Under the pieces are notes generated by a model. The model was not told the origin of the DNA. It searched no databases and was given only the letters and a program-made list of their open reading frames with translations. DNA of 61,397 bases, taken from positions 1 to 61,397 of the forward strand of contig CATOJY010000019.1 of assembly GCA_951800685.1 (NCBI GenBank), written 5' to 3'. Shown here piece by piece: positions 1 through 9,366 of this stretch (positions within the stretch are counted from its first letter, which is position 1; every line of letters begins with the position of its first letter). This DNA comes from an uncultured Lachnospiraceae bacterium (GTDB lineage Bacteria; Bacillota; Clostridia; Lachnospirales; Lachnospiraceae). Made by a program: the position numbers and the translations under genes.

Positions 1-107
1 CCTTTCTGGTGATGGTTGATTGTTACTCGACATCTCAATTTTACCACAAACCAGTGAGGAGTTGTTTTATTTTGTGACAAAAAGAATCTCGTATTTATGC
101 GGGTTCT

Positions 108-124
108 GGCGTTTCACAAACGCC
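108..124 (+). other. small hairpin upstream of aroC
   Basis: A perfect 7-bp inverted repeat, GGCGTTT with AAACGCC around a CAC loop, sits about 30 bases before the aroC start and is followed by a weakly T-rich stretch. It could end a transcript entering from the left edge or lie in the aroC leader. The first 156 bases show no other gene. Confidence 0.35.
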
Positions 125-156
125 TAACATATTCTTTTACAGGAAAGGAGATTCTT

Positions 157-1257
157 ATGGCAGGCTCTTCTTATGGCACTATTTTTCAAATTACTACATG
201 GGGAGAATCCCATGGACCATCTCTCGGCGTTGTCGTGGACGGCTGTCCTGCTGGACTCACTCTGTGTGCAGATGACATCCAGACTTATCTGGACAGAAGA
301 AAACCTGGCAAAACCAGAATATCTACCCAGCGTCAGGAAGCAGACGAAATCGAAATTCTTTCTGGGCTTTTCGAGGGTAAAACAACTGGTACCCCGATCG
401 CTATGATGATCCGCAACACCTCCCATCGTTCCACAGATTACAGTGACATTGCCAGCTATTACCGCCCTGGACACGCTGACTATACTTTCGATGCCAAATA
501 TGGTTTTCGCGACTATCGCGGCGGCGGACGTTCTTCTGGAAGAGAAACTGTCTGTCGTGTTGCGGGCGGGGCAGTTGCTGCCAAACTCCTGCAGGAATTC
601 GGCATACGGCTGAGCGCTTACACACTATCAATTGGACCAGTAAAGATCGACCGCGCGCAATTTGATGCCGATGCGATCTTCACCACTCCTACCGGAATGC
701 CTGACCGCAATGCCTCTGTCCTGGCAGAGGCTTATCTGGAGGAATGCATGCGTAACTGTGATTCTGCCGGAGGCGTCATTGAATGCATAATCGACGGAGT
801 CCCCGCCGGGCTGGGAGATCCAGTCTTCGAGAAATTAGATGCCAATCTGTGCAAAGCCATCATGTCAATCGGTGCTGTCAAGGCCATGGAAATCGGTGAC
901 GGCATAGAAGTTTCAACCCGCTCAGGTTCCCAGAACAACGATCCATTCTGCAGAAAGGATGGACAAACTGTCAAGCTCACCAATCATGCTGGTGGAATAT
1001 TGGGTGGCATCAGCGACGGATCACGTATCATTCTACGCGCCCATATAAAACCGACCCCTTCTATCTTTTCTCCGCAGCGGACTGTCAACCGGCAGGGCGA
1101 AGAGATTGAGATTGCCATAAAAGGCCGCCATGATCCCGTGATCGTCCCACGCGCTGTTGTTGTCGTGGAAACAATGGCTGCCCTCACAATCGCAGACGCC
1201 CTGCTTCTCAATGCCAGTGCAAAACTTGACCATTTAAAAAAGATATATGACAGGTAA
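157..1257 (+). CDS. aroC: chorismate synthase AroC
   Basis: Chorismate synthase makes chorismate from 5-enolpyruvylshikimate-3-phosphate, the last shikimate-pathway step, using reduced FMN in the cytoplasm. The 366-residue protein is normal for the family. It opens with MAGSSYGTIF, has the GESHG signature at residues 16-20, the GGGRSSGRET segment near residue 130 and the RHDP..VPRAV block near the C terminus. An in-frame ATG at 97 would add 20 residues, but the AGGAAAGGAG ribosome site at 141-150 and the conserved N terminus point to 157. It is the only plus-strand gene in the first 8 kb and converges on a lysozyme gene. No other shikimate gene is visible. Confidence 0.96.
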   Translation: MAGSSYGTIFQITTWGESHGPSLGVVVDGCPAGLTLCADDIQTYLDRRKPGKTRISTQRQEADEIEILSGLFEGKTTGTPIAMMIRNTSHRSTDYSDIASYYRPGHADYTFDAKYGFRDYRGGGRSSGRETVCRVAGGAVAAKLLQEFGIRLSAYTLSIGPVKIDRAQFDADAIFTTPTGMPDRNASVLAEAYLEECMRNCDSAGGVIECIIDGVPAGLGDPVFEKLDANLCKAIMSIGAVKAMEIGDGIEVSTRSGSQNNDPFCRKDGQTVKLTNHAGGILGGISDGSRIILRAHIKPTPSIFSPQRTVNRQGEEIEIAIKGRHDPVIVPRAVVVVETMAALTIADALLLNASAKLDHLKKIYDR

Positions 1258-1275
1258 CCCCTGTCATATATCTTT
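1236..1275. terminator. bidirectional terminator between aroC and the GH25 gene
   Basis: A 16-bp perfect stem pairs 1239-1254 with 1260-1275 around a 5-base loop. The aroC stop codon TAA (1255-1257) is in the loop, so the hairpin overlaps the end of the coding sequence. The A-run at 1236-1241 becomes a U-run on minus-strand RNA, making it strongest for the leftward GH25 transcript; aroC gets a shorter U-run. Confidence 0.85.
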
Positions 1276-1321
1276 CCATACGGTTCATTTTTCATTCCAC
1301 TATCGCATAGCTTAGTCTTTT

Positions 1322-3001
1322 TCAATCCGTAAGATAACTGCTGATGCAGTACAACGTCTGTCCATTGTAATCCACTCTGGACCAGCCATATTCCTCATTG
1401 ATCCCTGTTCTAGTCACATATTCCCCGTTATGCAGCACCGCTGCTACTGCAGCGTCCGGATTCGTCACACTCGGTATCGTGCGCAGATTTACTTCGATCT
1501 TAGCCGTCACCTGGTCATTTCGCTCTGCAAACCTTGTCTTGAGTCCATCCCCACTGCCAGCGCCCTCCTGCGCAGCAGCAGGTGTCTGATAATTCAGATC
1601 CGTGGTCAGATAACTGGAAACTGCATAGACAATCTGCCCATTCCATTCCAATCTGGACCAGCCACTGTCACTGACCCCCGTTCTGGCAATCGTCTCCCCA
1701 TTCTTTAAAGTATATACTACTGTACTGTCCGCTCCCTGGCTTGGCAGATTACGCAGATTGGTAGAATCCTTCGCCGTCACATTCTCACTGACCTGCGTAA
1801 AGTACATCAATGCCTCCGCGTCCGCATGAGCCTCTTCCGGCTTCTCTTCGCTCTTCGCATCCGCAGTACCTTCATAACCGAAATAAGCCACATTGACATC
1901 CACTGGCTTGCTGATCCCAGCCACCGTACCCCTGTTCGTATACTGCCACATAGCATGCGTACCAGTATAGGAAGACTGTGCCGTCTGCGGATACGGCACC
2001 GCCGGATACTGAGATACCCAGATCCGATAAGCACCCGCAATCCTGTCCGTATCCCATTTCGCACTGCCTGTCAGTTCTCCCATAGAAGAATAGAACATCG
2101 GTGTATACCCTCTGTTATAGATTTCCTGCAGAAAGGCAATTGCAATATCCGTGCGTTGTGCATTCGTCAATCCATACTGTGCACTGTCCGGTTGGTCAAA
2201 TCCTTCGCAGTCATAGGCTACCGGATAGGTGATCTGATACTGAGAGATATAGTCCGCCACCCATGTTGCTTCTGCCACAGCCTCCTCGGCCGTCACCGCC
2301 GTAGAGAAGAAATATGCCCCTACTTTTATGCCATTCTTCTGCGCTTCCTGCATGTTATATCTCGCATTCGTGTCCGCACAGATCTCTCTTGTCTGATCTG
2401 CCCGGTATCCTACACGCACCATAACGAAATCAATTCCTGATGCAGCAACCTGCGTCCAGTCAATTGTTCCCTGATATCTGGCTACATCGATCCCTATCGT
2501 GACCTGATCTGTCTGTGCTACACTACCTGCAGAAAGCAGCTCCGTCACGTCAACCTCTGTTCCCTGACCAGTACTCATCGTAGCACCCTGGGGATCCTGC
2601 TCCGGCTGCTCCGTCATCTCCTCCTCAGAAGCCAGTCCATTCTCCTTCTCTGCTGCAGTTTCCTCTAATAAGGCTGTTTCTTCTCTGGGTTCCTCCTCGG
2701 TCTCCATACTTCCGGTTTGCATTGCCGTAGTCTCTTCCTGCTGCTCCAACGCATCTTCCATAGATGACTGCACGGTCTCAACTGCTTGTTCCTTATCCCT
2801 CCTGCCCTTCAGCACGATCACAGCCACCAAAATAAGCAGCAGCAAGATTATCACAAGAATAACGGGAATCAGGATTTTCCTGACCGATACGCCTCTCCTA
2901 TCACCATAGTCAGATTCATACAACTCATCCTCATCATCGTAATCTTCCTCATATTCTTCATCCAGATCCAACAATTCCTCTAAGTCGCTTAATTTCTTCA
3001 T
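1322..3001 (-). CDS. membrane-anchored GH25 lysozyme with two SH3-like domains
   Basis: A 559-residue predicted cell-wall hydrolase. Residues about 5-37 form a strongly acidic cytoplasmic tail (LDLDEEYEEDYDDEDE), followed by a transmembrane helix at about 43-66 and a long Glu/Thr-rich linker. The GH25 muramidase domain spans about 168-375, with GIDVARYQGTIDW at its start and the acidic AYDCEGFD segment expected to carry catalytic residues. Two SH3b-like wall-binding repeats follow, each ending in a YxxSSYLT motif. GH25 enzymes cut the N-acetylmuramic acid to N-acetylglucosamine bond. The start is supported by GGAGGT five bases upstream. It is 52 bases downstream of the aldolase gene and may share the tyrS transcript. 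Confidence 0.85.
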   Translation of the reverse strand: MKKLSDLEELLDLDEEYEEDYDDEDELYESDYGDRRGVSVRKILIPVILVIILLLLILVAVIVLKGRRDKEQAVETVQSSMEDALEQQEETTAMQTGSMETEEEPREETALLEETAAEKENGLASEEEMTEQPEQDPQGATMSTGQGTEVDVTELLSAGSVAQTDQVTIGIDVARYQGTIDWTQVAASGIDFVMVRVGYRADQTREICADTNARYNMQEAQKNGIKVGAYFFSTAVTAEEAVAEATWVADYISQYQITYPVAYDCEGFDQPDSAQYGLTNAQRTDIAIAFLQEIYNRGYTPMFYSSMGELTGSAKWDTDRIAGAYRIWVSQYPAVPYPQTAQSSYTGTHAMWQYTNRGTVAGISKPVDVNVAYFGYEGTADAKSEEKPEEAHADAEALMYFTQVSENVTAKDSTNLRNLPSQGADSTVVYTLKNGETIARTGVSDSGWSRLEWNGQIVYAVSSYLTTDLNYQTPAAAQEGAGSGDGLKTRFAERNDQVTAKIEVNLRTIPSVTNPDAAVAAVLHNGEYVTRTGINEEYGWSRVDYNGQTLYCISSYLTD

Positions 3002-3053
3002 CCGGTACCTCCGCGTGCACTGCTTCCCTTATCTAAACGCTCCTTTTTCTCTC

Positions 3054-4055
3054 TTATCCAATATCCAGCAGATCCAAATACAAATCGTTATAATCTGTAC
3101 GCTCATCTTTCATAAACTGGATCGCTGTCTTCGGATGCTGGTTTAAAAGCCCTGTCAGAAGATAAGGCACATCATACCCCCAAACCAAACCTGATTCCCG
3201 CAGCGGCATAATATGATTCTCCACAAACTTAAGAAGAGGATTAATCCTGTACTTAGGATTCTTCAGATACCCCAGCAAAAGCTCACTCGGACAGTTGCCA
3301 CAGCCGCGTCCCAAACCGCTCACCGTCGCATCCAGATAACTTACCCCTTTGATAATCGCCTCAGTCGTATTGGCGAAAGCAAGCTGTTGGTTATTGTGGG
3401 CATGGATTCCGACTTTCTTACCATATTTCTCCGCCGCTTCCAGATACTTATCACTCAATCTTCTGATCTGCTCTGGGTAAAGAGACCCATAGCTGTCTAC
3501 CAGATACACCGTTCCCACACTGCTCCTGCACAGAAGTTCCAGTGCCGCATCGATATCAAGGTCATTGGATTTTGAGATCGCCATGATATTGACCGTAGTC
3601 TCATATCCTTTCTTTGTACAGTCCTCGATCAGTTCCACCGCTGCAGGGATCGTATTAATATAAGTAGCAACTCTAACCAGATCAATAGGACTGTCCTTTT
3701 TATTCAAAATATCCTTTCTGAATTCACAGCGCCCTACGTCCGCCATAACGGCAATTTTCATGTCCGTCTTGTTGTCGCCTACCACCGCACGGATGTCCTT
3801 ATCGTCACAGAATTTCCATTTCCCGAACTTCTTCACATTGAATAATTCTTTGGACGCTTTGTAACCGAACTCCATATAATCTATACCAGCCCTGATATTT
3901 GCCTGATATAAATCCTTCACAAACTCATCGGTAAAGAAAAAATCATTCACCAGACCGCCGTCCCGCAGCGTACAGTCTATCACCTTGATATCCGGCGAAT
4001 AAGACATAAGGGTTCTTTCTTTTGCTATTCGCTCGATCTTCTCTATTTTTTCCAT
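3054..4055 (-). CDS. aldolase of the HMGL-like/DRE-TIM metallolyase family
   Basis: A 333-residue TIM-barrel enzyme related to 4-hydroxy-2-oxovalerate aldolase and isopropylmalate synthase catalytic domains. Visible motifs are VIDCTLRDGGLVND near residue 25, the family's metal-binding DRDG-type start, then IHAHNNQQLAFANT and ATVSGLGRGCGNCP, which match the metal-ligand histidines and GxGxGxGN-like turn. The family splits or joins 2-oxoacid aldols at a divalent metal; the substrate here is unknown. The start at 4055 is preferred over 4076 because AGAGAGGA lies about nine bases before it. No acetaldehyde dehydrogenase partner is nearby, so a meta-cleavage role is unlikely. It follows tyrS by about 80 bases. 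Confidence 0.75.
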   Translation of the reverse strand: MEKIEKIERIAKERTLMSYSPDIKVIDCTLRDGGLVNDFFFTDEFVKDLYQANIRAGIDYMEFGYKASKELFNVKKFGKWKFCDDKDIRAVVGDNKTDMKIAVMADVGRCEFRKDILNKKDSPIDLVRVATYINTIPAAVELIEDCTKKGYETTVNIMAISKSNDLDIDAALELLCRSSVGTVYLVDSYGSLYPEQIRRLSDKYLEAAEKYGKKVGIHAHNNQQLAFANTTEAIIKGVSYLDATVSGLGRGCGNCPSELLLGYLKNPKYRINPLLKFVENHIMPLRESGLVWGYDVPYLLTGLLNQHPKTAIQFMKDERTDYNDLYLDLLDIG

Positions 4056-4102
4056 ATTATCTTGTCCTCTCTGCACATCAGCCGTTCTGCAGCAGTTTCT
4101 GC

Positions 4103-4125
4103 ACGCTGGTTGTCTTTACCAGCGT
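4103..4125 (-). other. hairpin between tyrS and the aldolase gene
   Basis: A perfect 8-bp inverted repeat (ACGCTGGT with ACCAGCGT, 7-base loop) lies just after tyrS. It has no U-run, so it looks like a processing or stabilising hairpin rather than a full terminator. Confidence 0.4.
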
Positions 4126-4137
4126 ACAGTACTTCCC

Positions 4138-5364
4138 TTATTCTACCACAATCTTCTTGAAATTCTTCTTTCCTTTTTTTACAATAAACTCTCCGTCATT
4201 GATTCTATCTTTCGTGTAAGATGCCTTGAGGTCTGTCACTTTTTCACCTTTTACAGATACCCCGCCCTGCTCCACGGCGCGCCTTGCTTCGGAACGGGAC
4301 GACGCCAGCCCTGCCGCTACCAGCACACCCAGGATATCAATCGCGCCGTCCACGAACTTATCCTCTGACAAGATCGCTGTAGGCATATTTTCTAAGCTGC
4401 CGCCTCCTGCAAAGAGCGCTTTCGCCGCCTCCTGTGCCTTCGCAGCTTCCTCCTCACCGTGCACCAGATTTGTCAGCTCGTACGCCAAGATCTCTTTGGC
4501 TCTATTTAACTGGCTGCCTTCCCACTGATCCATCTCATCAATCTGCTCAATGGGCAGGAAAGTCAACATCCGCAGACACTTTAGCACATCGTCATCCGCC
4601 ACATTTCTCCAATACTGGTAAAACTCAAAAGGTGTTGTCTTGTTTGGATCAAGCCATACCGCTCCCTTCTGCGTCTTCCCCATCTTCTTTCCTTCAGAGT
4701 TCATTAGAAGTGTGATCGTCATCGCGTAAGCATCCTTACCCAGCTTACGACGGATCAGATCTGTACCACCCAGCATATTGCTCCACTGATCGTCCCCGCC
4801 GAACTGCATGTTACACCCGTATCTCTCGTATAACTGCATGAAATCGTAACTCTGCATGATCATATAGTTAAATTCCAAGAAACTCAGTCCCTTTTCCATT
4901 CTCTGCTTGTAGCACTCCGCACGAAGCATATTGTTAACACTGAAACATGCCCCGATATCCCGGATAAATTCCACGTAATTTAGATCCAGCAGCCAGTCTG
5001 CATTGTTTACCATCAGCGCCTTACCCTCGGAAAAGTCAATAAACTTGCTCATCTGTTTCTTGAAACACTCGCAGTTATGCTCAATCGTCTCCTTCGTCAT
5101 CATATTCCGCATATCCGTTCTGCCGGAAGGATCCCCAATCATGGCCGTGCCGCCTCCGATCAGTGCAATGGGCTTATTCCCCGCCTCCTGCAAACGCTTC
5201 ATTAGGCACAACGCCATAAAATGTCCTACATGTAGACTGTCTGCGGTCGGATCAAAACCGATATAGAAAGTCGCCTTTCCGTTATTGATCAGCTCACGGA
5301 TCTCTTCCGCGTCTGTCAGCTGTGCAAGAAGTCCTCTTGCCTGAAGTTCTTCGTAAATCTGCAT
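4138..5364 (-). CDS. tyrS: tyrosyl-tRNA synthetase
   Basis: Class I aminoacyl-tRNA synthetase charging tRNA-Tyr, 408 residues, normal for the bacterial TyrS type. The HIGH-type signature reads [10 protein letters not shown] near residues 43-52, and the second class I motif is GKKMGKTQ near residue 230, the TyrRS version of KMSKS. A C-terminal S4 RNA-binding domain starts near residue 340. GGAGG seven bases before the ATG fixes the start. The leader carries a complete T-box riboswitch, so expression should rise when tRNA-Tyr is uncharged. The aldolase and GH25 genes follow on the same strand without a clear terminator. Confidence 0.97.
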   Translation of the reverse strand: MQIYEELQARGLLAQLTDAEEIRELINNGKATFYIGFDPTADSLHVGHFMALCLMKRLQEAGNKPIALIGGGTAMIGDPSGRTDMRNMMTKETIEHNCECFKKQMSKFIDFSEGKALMVNNADWLLDLNYVEFIRDIGACFSVNNMLRAECYKQRMEKGLSFLEFNYMIMQSYDFMQLYERYGCNMQFGGDDQWSNMLGGTDLIRRKLGKDAYAMTITLLMNSEGKKMGKTQKGAVWLDPNKTTPFEFYQYWRNVADDDVLKCLRMLTFLPIEQIDEMDQWEGSQLNRAKEILAYELTNLVHGEEEAAKAQEAAKALFAGGGSLENMPTAILSEDKFVDGAIDILGVLVAAGLASSRSEARRAVEQGGVSVKGEKVTDLKASYTKDRINDGEFIVKKGKKNFKKIVVE

Positions 5365-5480
5365 TGTTTTTCCTCCATTTCTGAATCGTCATTGTTACGT
5401 TCCTAGGACACTGTTTTTCTAAATTAAATAGAGAAAAGCGCTCCTCTTCTACAGCACCTTTTCCTGCATGGGATGCACAC

Positions 5481-5780
5481 AAAAAAACTCGTCCTATTCA
5501 TGCCATAGGACGAGTCTAAACTCGTGGTACCACCTATTTTCACAGCCAGCTCACACTGTCTGCCTCATCGAGTACAACGACCAGTTCTGTCTCCTCGTCA
5601 TAATACTCTCCTGCTATAACGGGCATTTCCCGTCACGACCTACTAGGGATTCTCCCATTCTGTCATGCAGCTCCAAGATGTATTCATGATAAACCTCCCG
5701 TGCGCCTCTCATCAACCGGCTGCTTTCTGTTCGTTTGGCAGATCACTACTTATTCTCTTCAACGCCTTTTATTTCTCACT
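5481..5780 (-). promoter_or_regulatory. T-box riboswitch leader of tyrS (tyrosine specifier)
   Basis: On minus-strand RNA the leader has a long stem I, the conserved T-box sequence GGTGGTACCACG (complement of 5522-5535), and a terminator pairing 5506-5515 with 5487-5496, followed by a U-run at 5481-5487. In the 3' side of stem I the sequence GAATACATCTTGGAGC places codon TAC (complement of 5680-5682) in the specifier position, matching tyrosine. Uncharged tRNA-Tyr is expected to stabilise the antiterminator and allow tyrS transcription. Confidence 0.92.
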
Positions 5781-5786
5781 GACTAT

Positions 5787-5815
5787 AATGTAAACGAAAG
5801 TTTATTGTTTGTCAA
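5787..5815 (-). promoter_or_regulatory. promoter of the tyrS T-box transcript
   Basis: Read on the minus strand, TTGACA (complement of 5810-5815) is followed after 17 bases by TACATT (complement of 5787-5792). This places the transcription start near 5780, just before the T-box leader. Confidence 0.7.
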
Positions 5816-5881
5816 CCGGAAATTATAAATTCCACCCTGCGCAAAATTATGAATTCTGCCCCGCATCTACGGCAACATTTC

Positions 5882-7078
5882 TCACCGGTTCACCATCAGC
5901 TTGATCATCGCTTGGTTCAATCCATCCACTGTCAGTTTATACATGGGGAACATCCCCTTGATCGCCGTCTCCGCCTCCCGCCAGGGCGCGTGACCCGGCG
6001 CCATCTTCGGATTCAGCCAGACGATCTTCTTATAATGGCGCTTCATAAGCTGCAGCCACTCCATACCGGACAGGCCGCCATTAGGACCTCTGTAATTGCC
6101 CGATGTGGAATACAGCTCCTCCGGCGCCATAGCCGCATCGCCCACAATGATCACCTTGTAATCGCTATCCAGATTGCGGAACATCCACTCCGTCTCGATC
6201 CAGTCCCCGTTCTCACACTCCGGCGTCTTATAGAGATTGGAGTAGATACAGTTGTGGAAAAAATAGGTCTTCACATCCTTGTAATGATTGGATTTATAGA
6301 CAGAATGAAACAGCTCATTCAAAAGCGTCGTATAGGGAATCATTGTCCCGCCCGAATCCATGAGCAGCAGAAGCTTCACCGCATTCTTGCGCGGCTTCTC
6401 CATCACGATCTGCAGGCAGCCGCCGTTGTTACAGGTAGCATCCACCGTGCCGTTAATATCCAGCTCCGTCTCCGGGATATCAAGCTTCGATGAAAACTGC
6501 CGCAGCTTACGCAGCGCCATCTGGAACTGCCTGTTATCTAACACCTTGTCATTACGGAAGTCGCGGTATTTTCTGGCGCCTACCACCTGAAAGGCAGACT
6601 GGTAACCAGTAGTGCCGCCAACCCGGATGCCGCCCATATTGCCACCCAAATTACCGAAAGACGTCTTACCCATGGTGCCGATCCAGTGACTACCGCCGTT
6701 GTGTTCCTCATTCTGATCCCGCAGCCGCTCCTTGAAGGTGTTCTCCACATCCTCCTTATCCACCTGAATCACTTCCTGGTTCATCTCATGACGGATCTCC
6801 TCGAAAACATCCTGCATCTCCGGTTTATCCAGCCAGCGCATCATATTCTTACTGACTTCATTCTCCGACTGGATCTCCTTAAATACCTCATCGAAAGCCA
6901 TATCAAACTTATCAAATTCCGTCTCCGATTTCACAAGGATCATCCGCGCCACATAATAGAATTCCGTCAGACTGCTGTTGCAAAGTCCCTGATCCAACGC
7001 ATCCTGCAAGGTCAGCCATTCACTTAAGGATACATCCAGTCCCTTATCTTTTAATGTATAGAAAAATTTACTGAACAT
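5882..7078 (-). CDS. VWA-domain (CoxE-like) protein paired with a MoxR ATPase
   Basis: A 398-residue cytoplasmic protein with an alpha-helical N-terminal half and a von Willebrand factor A domain from about residue 235. The metal-site strand reads LLLLMDSGGTMIPY, a variant of the DxSxS MIDAS motif. The DGWIETEW-type and VIIVGDAAMAP segments resemble CoxE/YeaD-like VWA proteins. No signal peptide or membrane helix is seen. It starts 43 bases after the MoxR gene, so the two are probably one operon. MoxR/VWA pairs work as chaperone-like complexes that mature or remodel other proteins; the client here is unknown. Confidence 0.82.
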   Translation of the reverse strand: MFSKFFYTLKDKGLDVSLSEWLTLQDALDQGLCNSSLTEFYYVARMILVKSETEFDKFDMAFDEVFKEIQSENEVSKNMMRWLDKPEMQDVFEEIRHEMNQEVIQVDKEDVENTFKERLRDQNEEHNGGSHWIGTMGKTSFGNLGGNMGGIRVGGTTGYQSAFQVVGARKYRDFRNDKVLDNRQFQMALRKLRQFSSKLDIPETELDINGTVDATCNNGGCLQIVMEKPRKNAVKLLLLMDSGGTMIPYTTLLNELFHSVYKSNHYKDVKTYFFHNCIYSNLYKTPECENGDWIETEWMFRNLDSDYKVIIVGDAAMAPEELYSTSGNYRGPNGGLSGMEWLQLMKRHYKKIVWLNPKMAPGHAPWREAETAIKGMFPMYKLTVDGLNQAMIKLMVNR

Positions 7079-7121
7079 AAATATTTCCTTTTCCTGTATT
7101 CATTCCTGTATCGTTTTCCGT

Positions 7122-7946
7122 TTAGAATTCCCGCCTGTTCTTCACCGTCTCCAGATCCTCATCCTTCTTCACCACTACCCCGATGAAGGGAAGCTCCGAG
7201 CGCAGCTTATCTGTCGGAATCCCGCCAATCTGCAGAGCATTGATCCAATCGATCAGCTCCGAGGTGCTGGGCTTTTTGCGGATGTCTTTCATGGAACGGA
7301 TCCAGTAAAAGGCCTCCATGGCATCCTTCAACAATTTATCTTCCACATCCGGATAATGAGTGCGCACAATCTCCTCCATCAATGCCTGATCTGGGAAATC
7401 AATATAATGGAAGATACATCTGCGCAGGAAAGCATCTGGCAGCTCCTTCTCCGCATTGGATGTAATGATAACGATGGGCCTGTGTTTCGCCTTCACTGTT
7501 CTCTTCGTCTCATGGATATAGAATTCCATCTGGTCTAACTCCCAGAGAAGATCGTTAGGAAACTCCAGATCCGCCTTGTCAATCTCATCGATCAATAGAA
7601 TTACCTGCTCCTCCGACTCAAAAGCCTCTCCCAGCTTGCCCAACTTGATATAACGGGCAATATCATTGACGCCTTCCTCACCAAACTGACCGTCATACAG
7701 TCTCTGGATCGTATCGTACATATACAAACCGTCCTGCGCCTTGGTGGTAGATTTTATATTCCAGATGATCAGCTTCTTCCCAAGAGAATTGGCAATCGCC
7801 TGTGCTAACATCGTCTTACCCGTGCCAGGCTCTCCCTTCACGAGAAGCGGCTTCTGCAGAGCAATGGCTACATTGACACTTGCCAGAAGCTGCCCTGATG
7901 CAACATAGTCGGAAGTGCTGCTGAAATTCTTGTTCTGTTCACTCAT
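7122..7946 (-). CDS. MoxR-family AAA+ ATPase
   Basis: A 274-residue AAA+ ATPase. Walker A is GEPGTGKT at residues 38-45 and Walker B is VILLIDEIDKAD near residues 111-122; a sensor 1 asparagine lies in VIITSNAEKELPDAFLRR, which also holds the arginine-finger region. A C-terminal lid follows. The start is supported by AAGGGA upstream. MoxR ATPases typically act with a VWA-domain partner, and the VWA gene follows directly. The pair has no flanking gene that names a substrate such as a dehydrogenase or CO-oxidation complex. Confidence 0.88.
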   Translation of the reverse strand: MSEQNKNFSSTSDYVASGQLLASVNVAIALQKPLLVKGEPGTGKTMLAQAIANSLGKKLIIWNIKSTTKAQDGLYMYDTIQRLYDGQFGEEGVNDIARYIKLGKLGEAFESEEQVILLIDEIDKADLEFPNDLLWELDQMEFYIHETKRTVKAKHRPIVIITSNAEKELPDAFLRRCIFHYIDFPDQALMEEIVRTHYPDVEDKLLKDAMEAFYWIRSMKDIRKKPSTSELIDWINALQIGGIPTDKLRSELPFIGVVVKKDEDLETVKNRREF

Positions 7947-8451
7947 ACTCAGTTCCCTTTCTTAACAGTTCAGCACAGCATTTGGCCATCTCAGTATATG
8001 TACAAAACTGGCTGAACTATTGCTCCCTTTCCACTGTGTTAAAATTTCGTTTCTTGCCTGTCTCATAAATTTATGTTACGATATTTTGAGTACAAAAGCA
8101 AGAAATATTATGTCCGCCCCATAGCGGCTCTTTATGTCTAATGTCAATTAGTTACGCCGGACGCACCGATACAATAGCAGATGCTGTGTACTGGCATAAC
8201 TTTATTATATATAGTAAACGACATTAGAAATTTCGCTTTCGGCCCTGCCAAAGCTTCCATATATGACTTTGGCAGAAGCTGGAAATAGAAATTTATTATG
8301 TCGTTTACTATAATTGACATATTGACATCAATACACTGCTATGCCAACCAGCAAGATGATATCTGGTTTGAGGCGGGACAGACAAATGATGAACAAATCA
8401 CAGAAAGGAAGACGTTACTGAAACAGCTGGATCAAGTAACAGGACAAGCAC
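7947..8451. other. 505-base divergent intergenic region
   Basis: This space separates the leftward moxR and the rightward metF. It contains an imperfect inverted repeat (AGTTACGCC at 8150-8158 with GGCATAACT at 8193-8201) and the 103-bp terminal-inverted-repeat element at 8210-8312. The 74-codon open stretch from 8298 begins inside the repeat and runs into metF in another frame, so I do not call it. No clear consensus promoter for either gene could be fixed. Confidence 0.6.
8210..8312. repeat. dispersed terminal-inverted-repeat element, copy 1
   Basis: A 103-bp imperfect palindrome. The 25-base ends (TATAGTAAACGACAT at 8210 onward and the complement of 8288-8312) match with two differences. 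The interior forms a second hairpin, TGCCAAAG with CTTTGGCA. Flanking TA dinucleotides are compatible with a non-autonomous Tc1/IS630-type element, or it may be a REP-like hairpin. Related copies lie at 10171-10271 and 34290-34337, all in the same orientation. Confidence 0.8.
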
Positions 8452-9306
8452 ATGACACAGACTACGACGACAAAGAACAAAACCGGACTCTCCTTCGAGG
8501 TATTCCCTCCCAAGAAAGATGACGAATTTGACAATGTATATCCTATTCTCCAGCAGCTGGCGGCGCTGCGTCCTGATTTTATCAGCTGTACCTACGGCGC
8601 GGGCGGTTCCCGTGCAGGTAAAACAATAGAGATCACTTCTTATATCCAACAGCAGCTTCAGATTGACGCCATCGCCCACATTACCTGCGTCGGCTTCACA
8701 AAGGAAGATCTGCATAAGAACTGCGAGGCACTGCAGGAAGCCGGAGTAAACCATGTGCTGGCGCTGCGCGGGGACAGACCACTGTCCATGAGCGACGAAC
8801 AGTTTGACAGCCGTGAATTTTACTATGCTACGGATCTGGTACATCATTTGAAGACGCATACGGATCTGCAGATTGCCGGCGCCTGCTACCCAGAGAAGCA
8901 TTTTGAGGCACCGAGTCTGGAAGAAGATCTGCAACACCTAAAGGAAAAGGTCGCGGCCGGCGTCACATCCCTGGTCTCCCAGATGTTCTTTGACAACACT
9001 TTGTTCTACCGTTTCCTTGACAAAGTGCATGCAATGGGGATCCATGTTCCGATCCACGCCGGCATCATGCCCATCACCACTGCCAAACAGCTGGGCACCA
9101 CCGTATCCCTCTCCGGCTCTTCCGTGCCGAAGGCTTTGGCGGACATTATCGCTGCCTACGGAGATGACAAGGAAGATATGCGCAAAGCCGGCATAGACTA
9201 TGCGGTGCGTCAGATCCGTGATCTCAGAGAACACGGTGTGGACGGTATCCATATTTATTCCATGAATAAGGTCAAGACTACAACCGAGATCTGTAGACAG
9301 CTATAG
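8452..9306 (+). CDS. metF: methylenetetrahydrofolate reductase
   Basis: A 284-residue flavoprotein that reduces 5,10-methylenetetrahydrofolate to 5-methyltetrahydrofolate, feeding methionine synthesis or, in acetogens, the methyl branch. It shows the MTHFR barrel start SFEVFPPKKDDE near residue 14, CTYGAGGS near 40, LALRGDRP near 102 and the HAGIMPI strand near 203. The upstream frame is closed by TAA at 8437, so 8452 is the only good ATG; the ribosome site CAGGACA is weak. The gene stands alone between two minus-strand genes, with no methionine synthase or corrinoid genes beside it, and no SAM riboswitch was recognised. Confidence 0.92.
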   Translation: MTQTTTTKNKTGLSFEVFPPKKDDEFDNVYPILQQLAALRPDFISCTYGAGGSRAGKTIEITSYIQQQLQIDAIAHITCVGFTKEDLHKNCEALQEAGVNHVLALRGDRPLSMSDEQFDSREFYYATDLVHHLKTHTDLQIAGACYPEKHFEAPSLEEDLQHLKEKVAAGVTSLVSQMFFDNTLFYRFLDKVHAMGIHVPIHAGIMPITTAKQLGTTVSLSGSSVPKALADIIAAYGDDKEDMRKAGIDYAVRQIRDLREHGVDGIHIYSMNKVKTTTEICRQL

Positions 9307-9366
9307 ACAAAAGATAGCCGGAAACCCTGCTGAAACCTTTCTCTCCCTTTTTCATATGGTCTCAGA

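Noticed and set aside
1..96. possible gene end or promoter at the left edge
   Set aside because: No open frame of useful length or consensus promoter was found.
1826..2440. 204-codon frame opposite the first GH25 gene
   Set aside because: It has no recognisable domain and lies fully antisense to a well-supported coding sequence.
5820..5864. short direct repeat of AAATTATAAATTC type
   Set aside because: Two imperfect units of about 20 bases; too short and AT-rich to support a function.
5849..6493. 214-codon plus-strand frame rich in His and Arg
   Set aside because: It is antisense to the VWA-domain gene and its composition is the usual mirror of minus-strand coding.
7947..8451. SAM or cobalamin riboswitch before metF
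   Set aside because: The hairpins there belong to dispersed repeat elements; no conserved riboswitch core was recognised.
8298..8522. 74-codon plus-strand open frame before metF
   Set aside because: It begins inside the inverted-repeat element and runs into metF in another frame, with no ribosome site.
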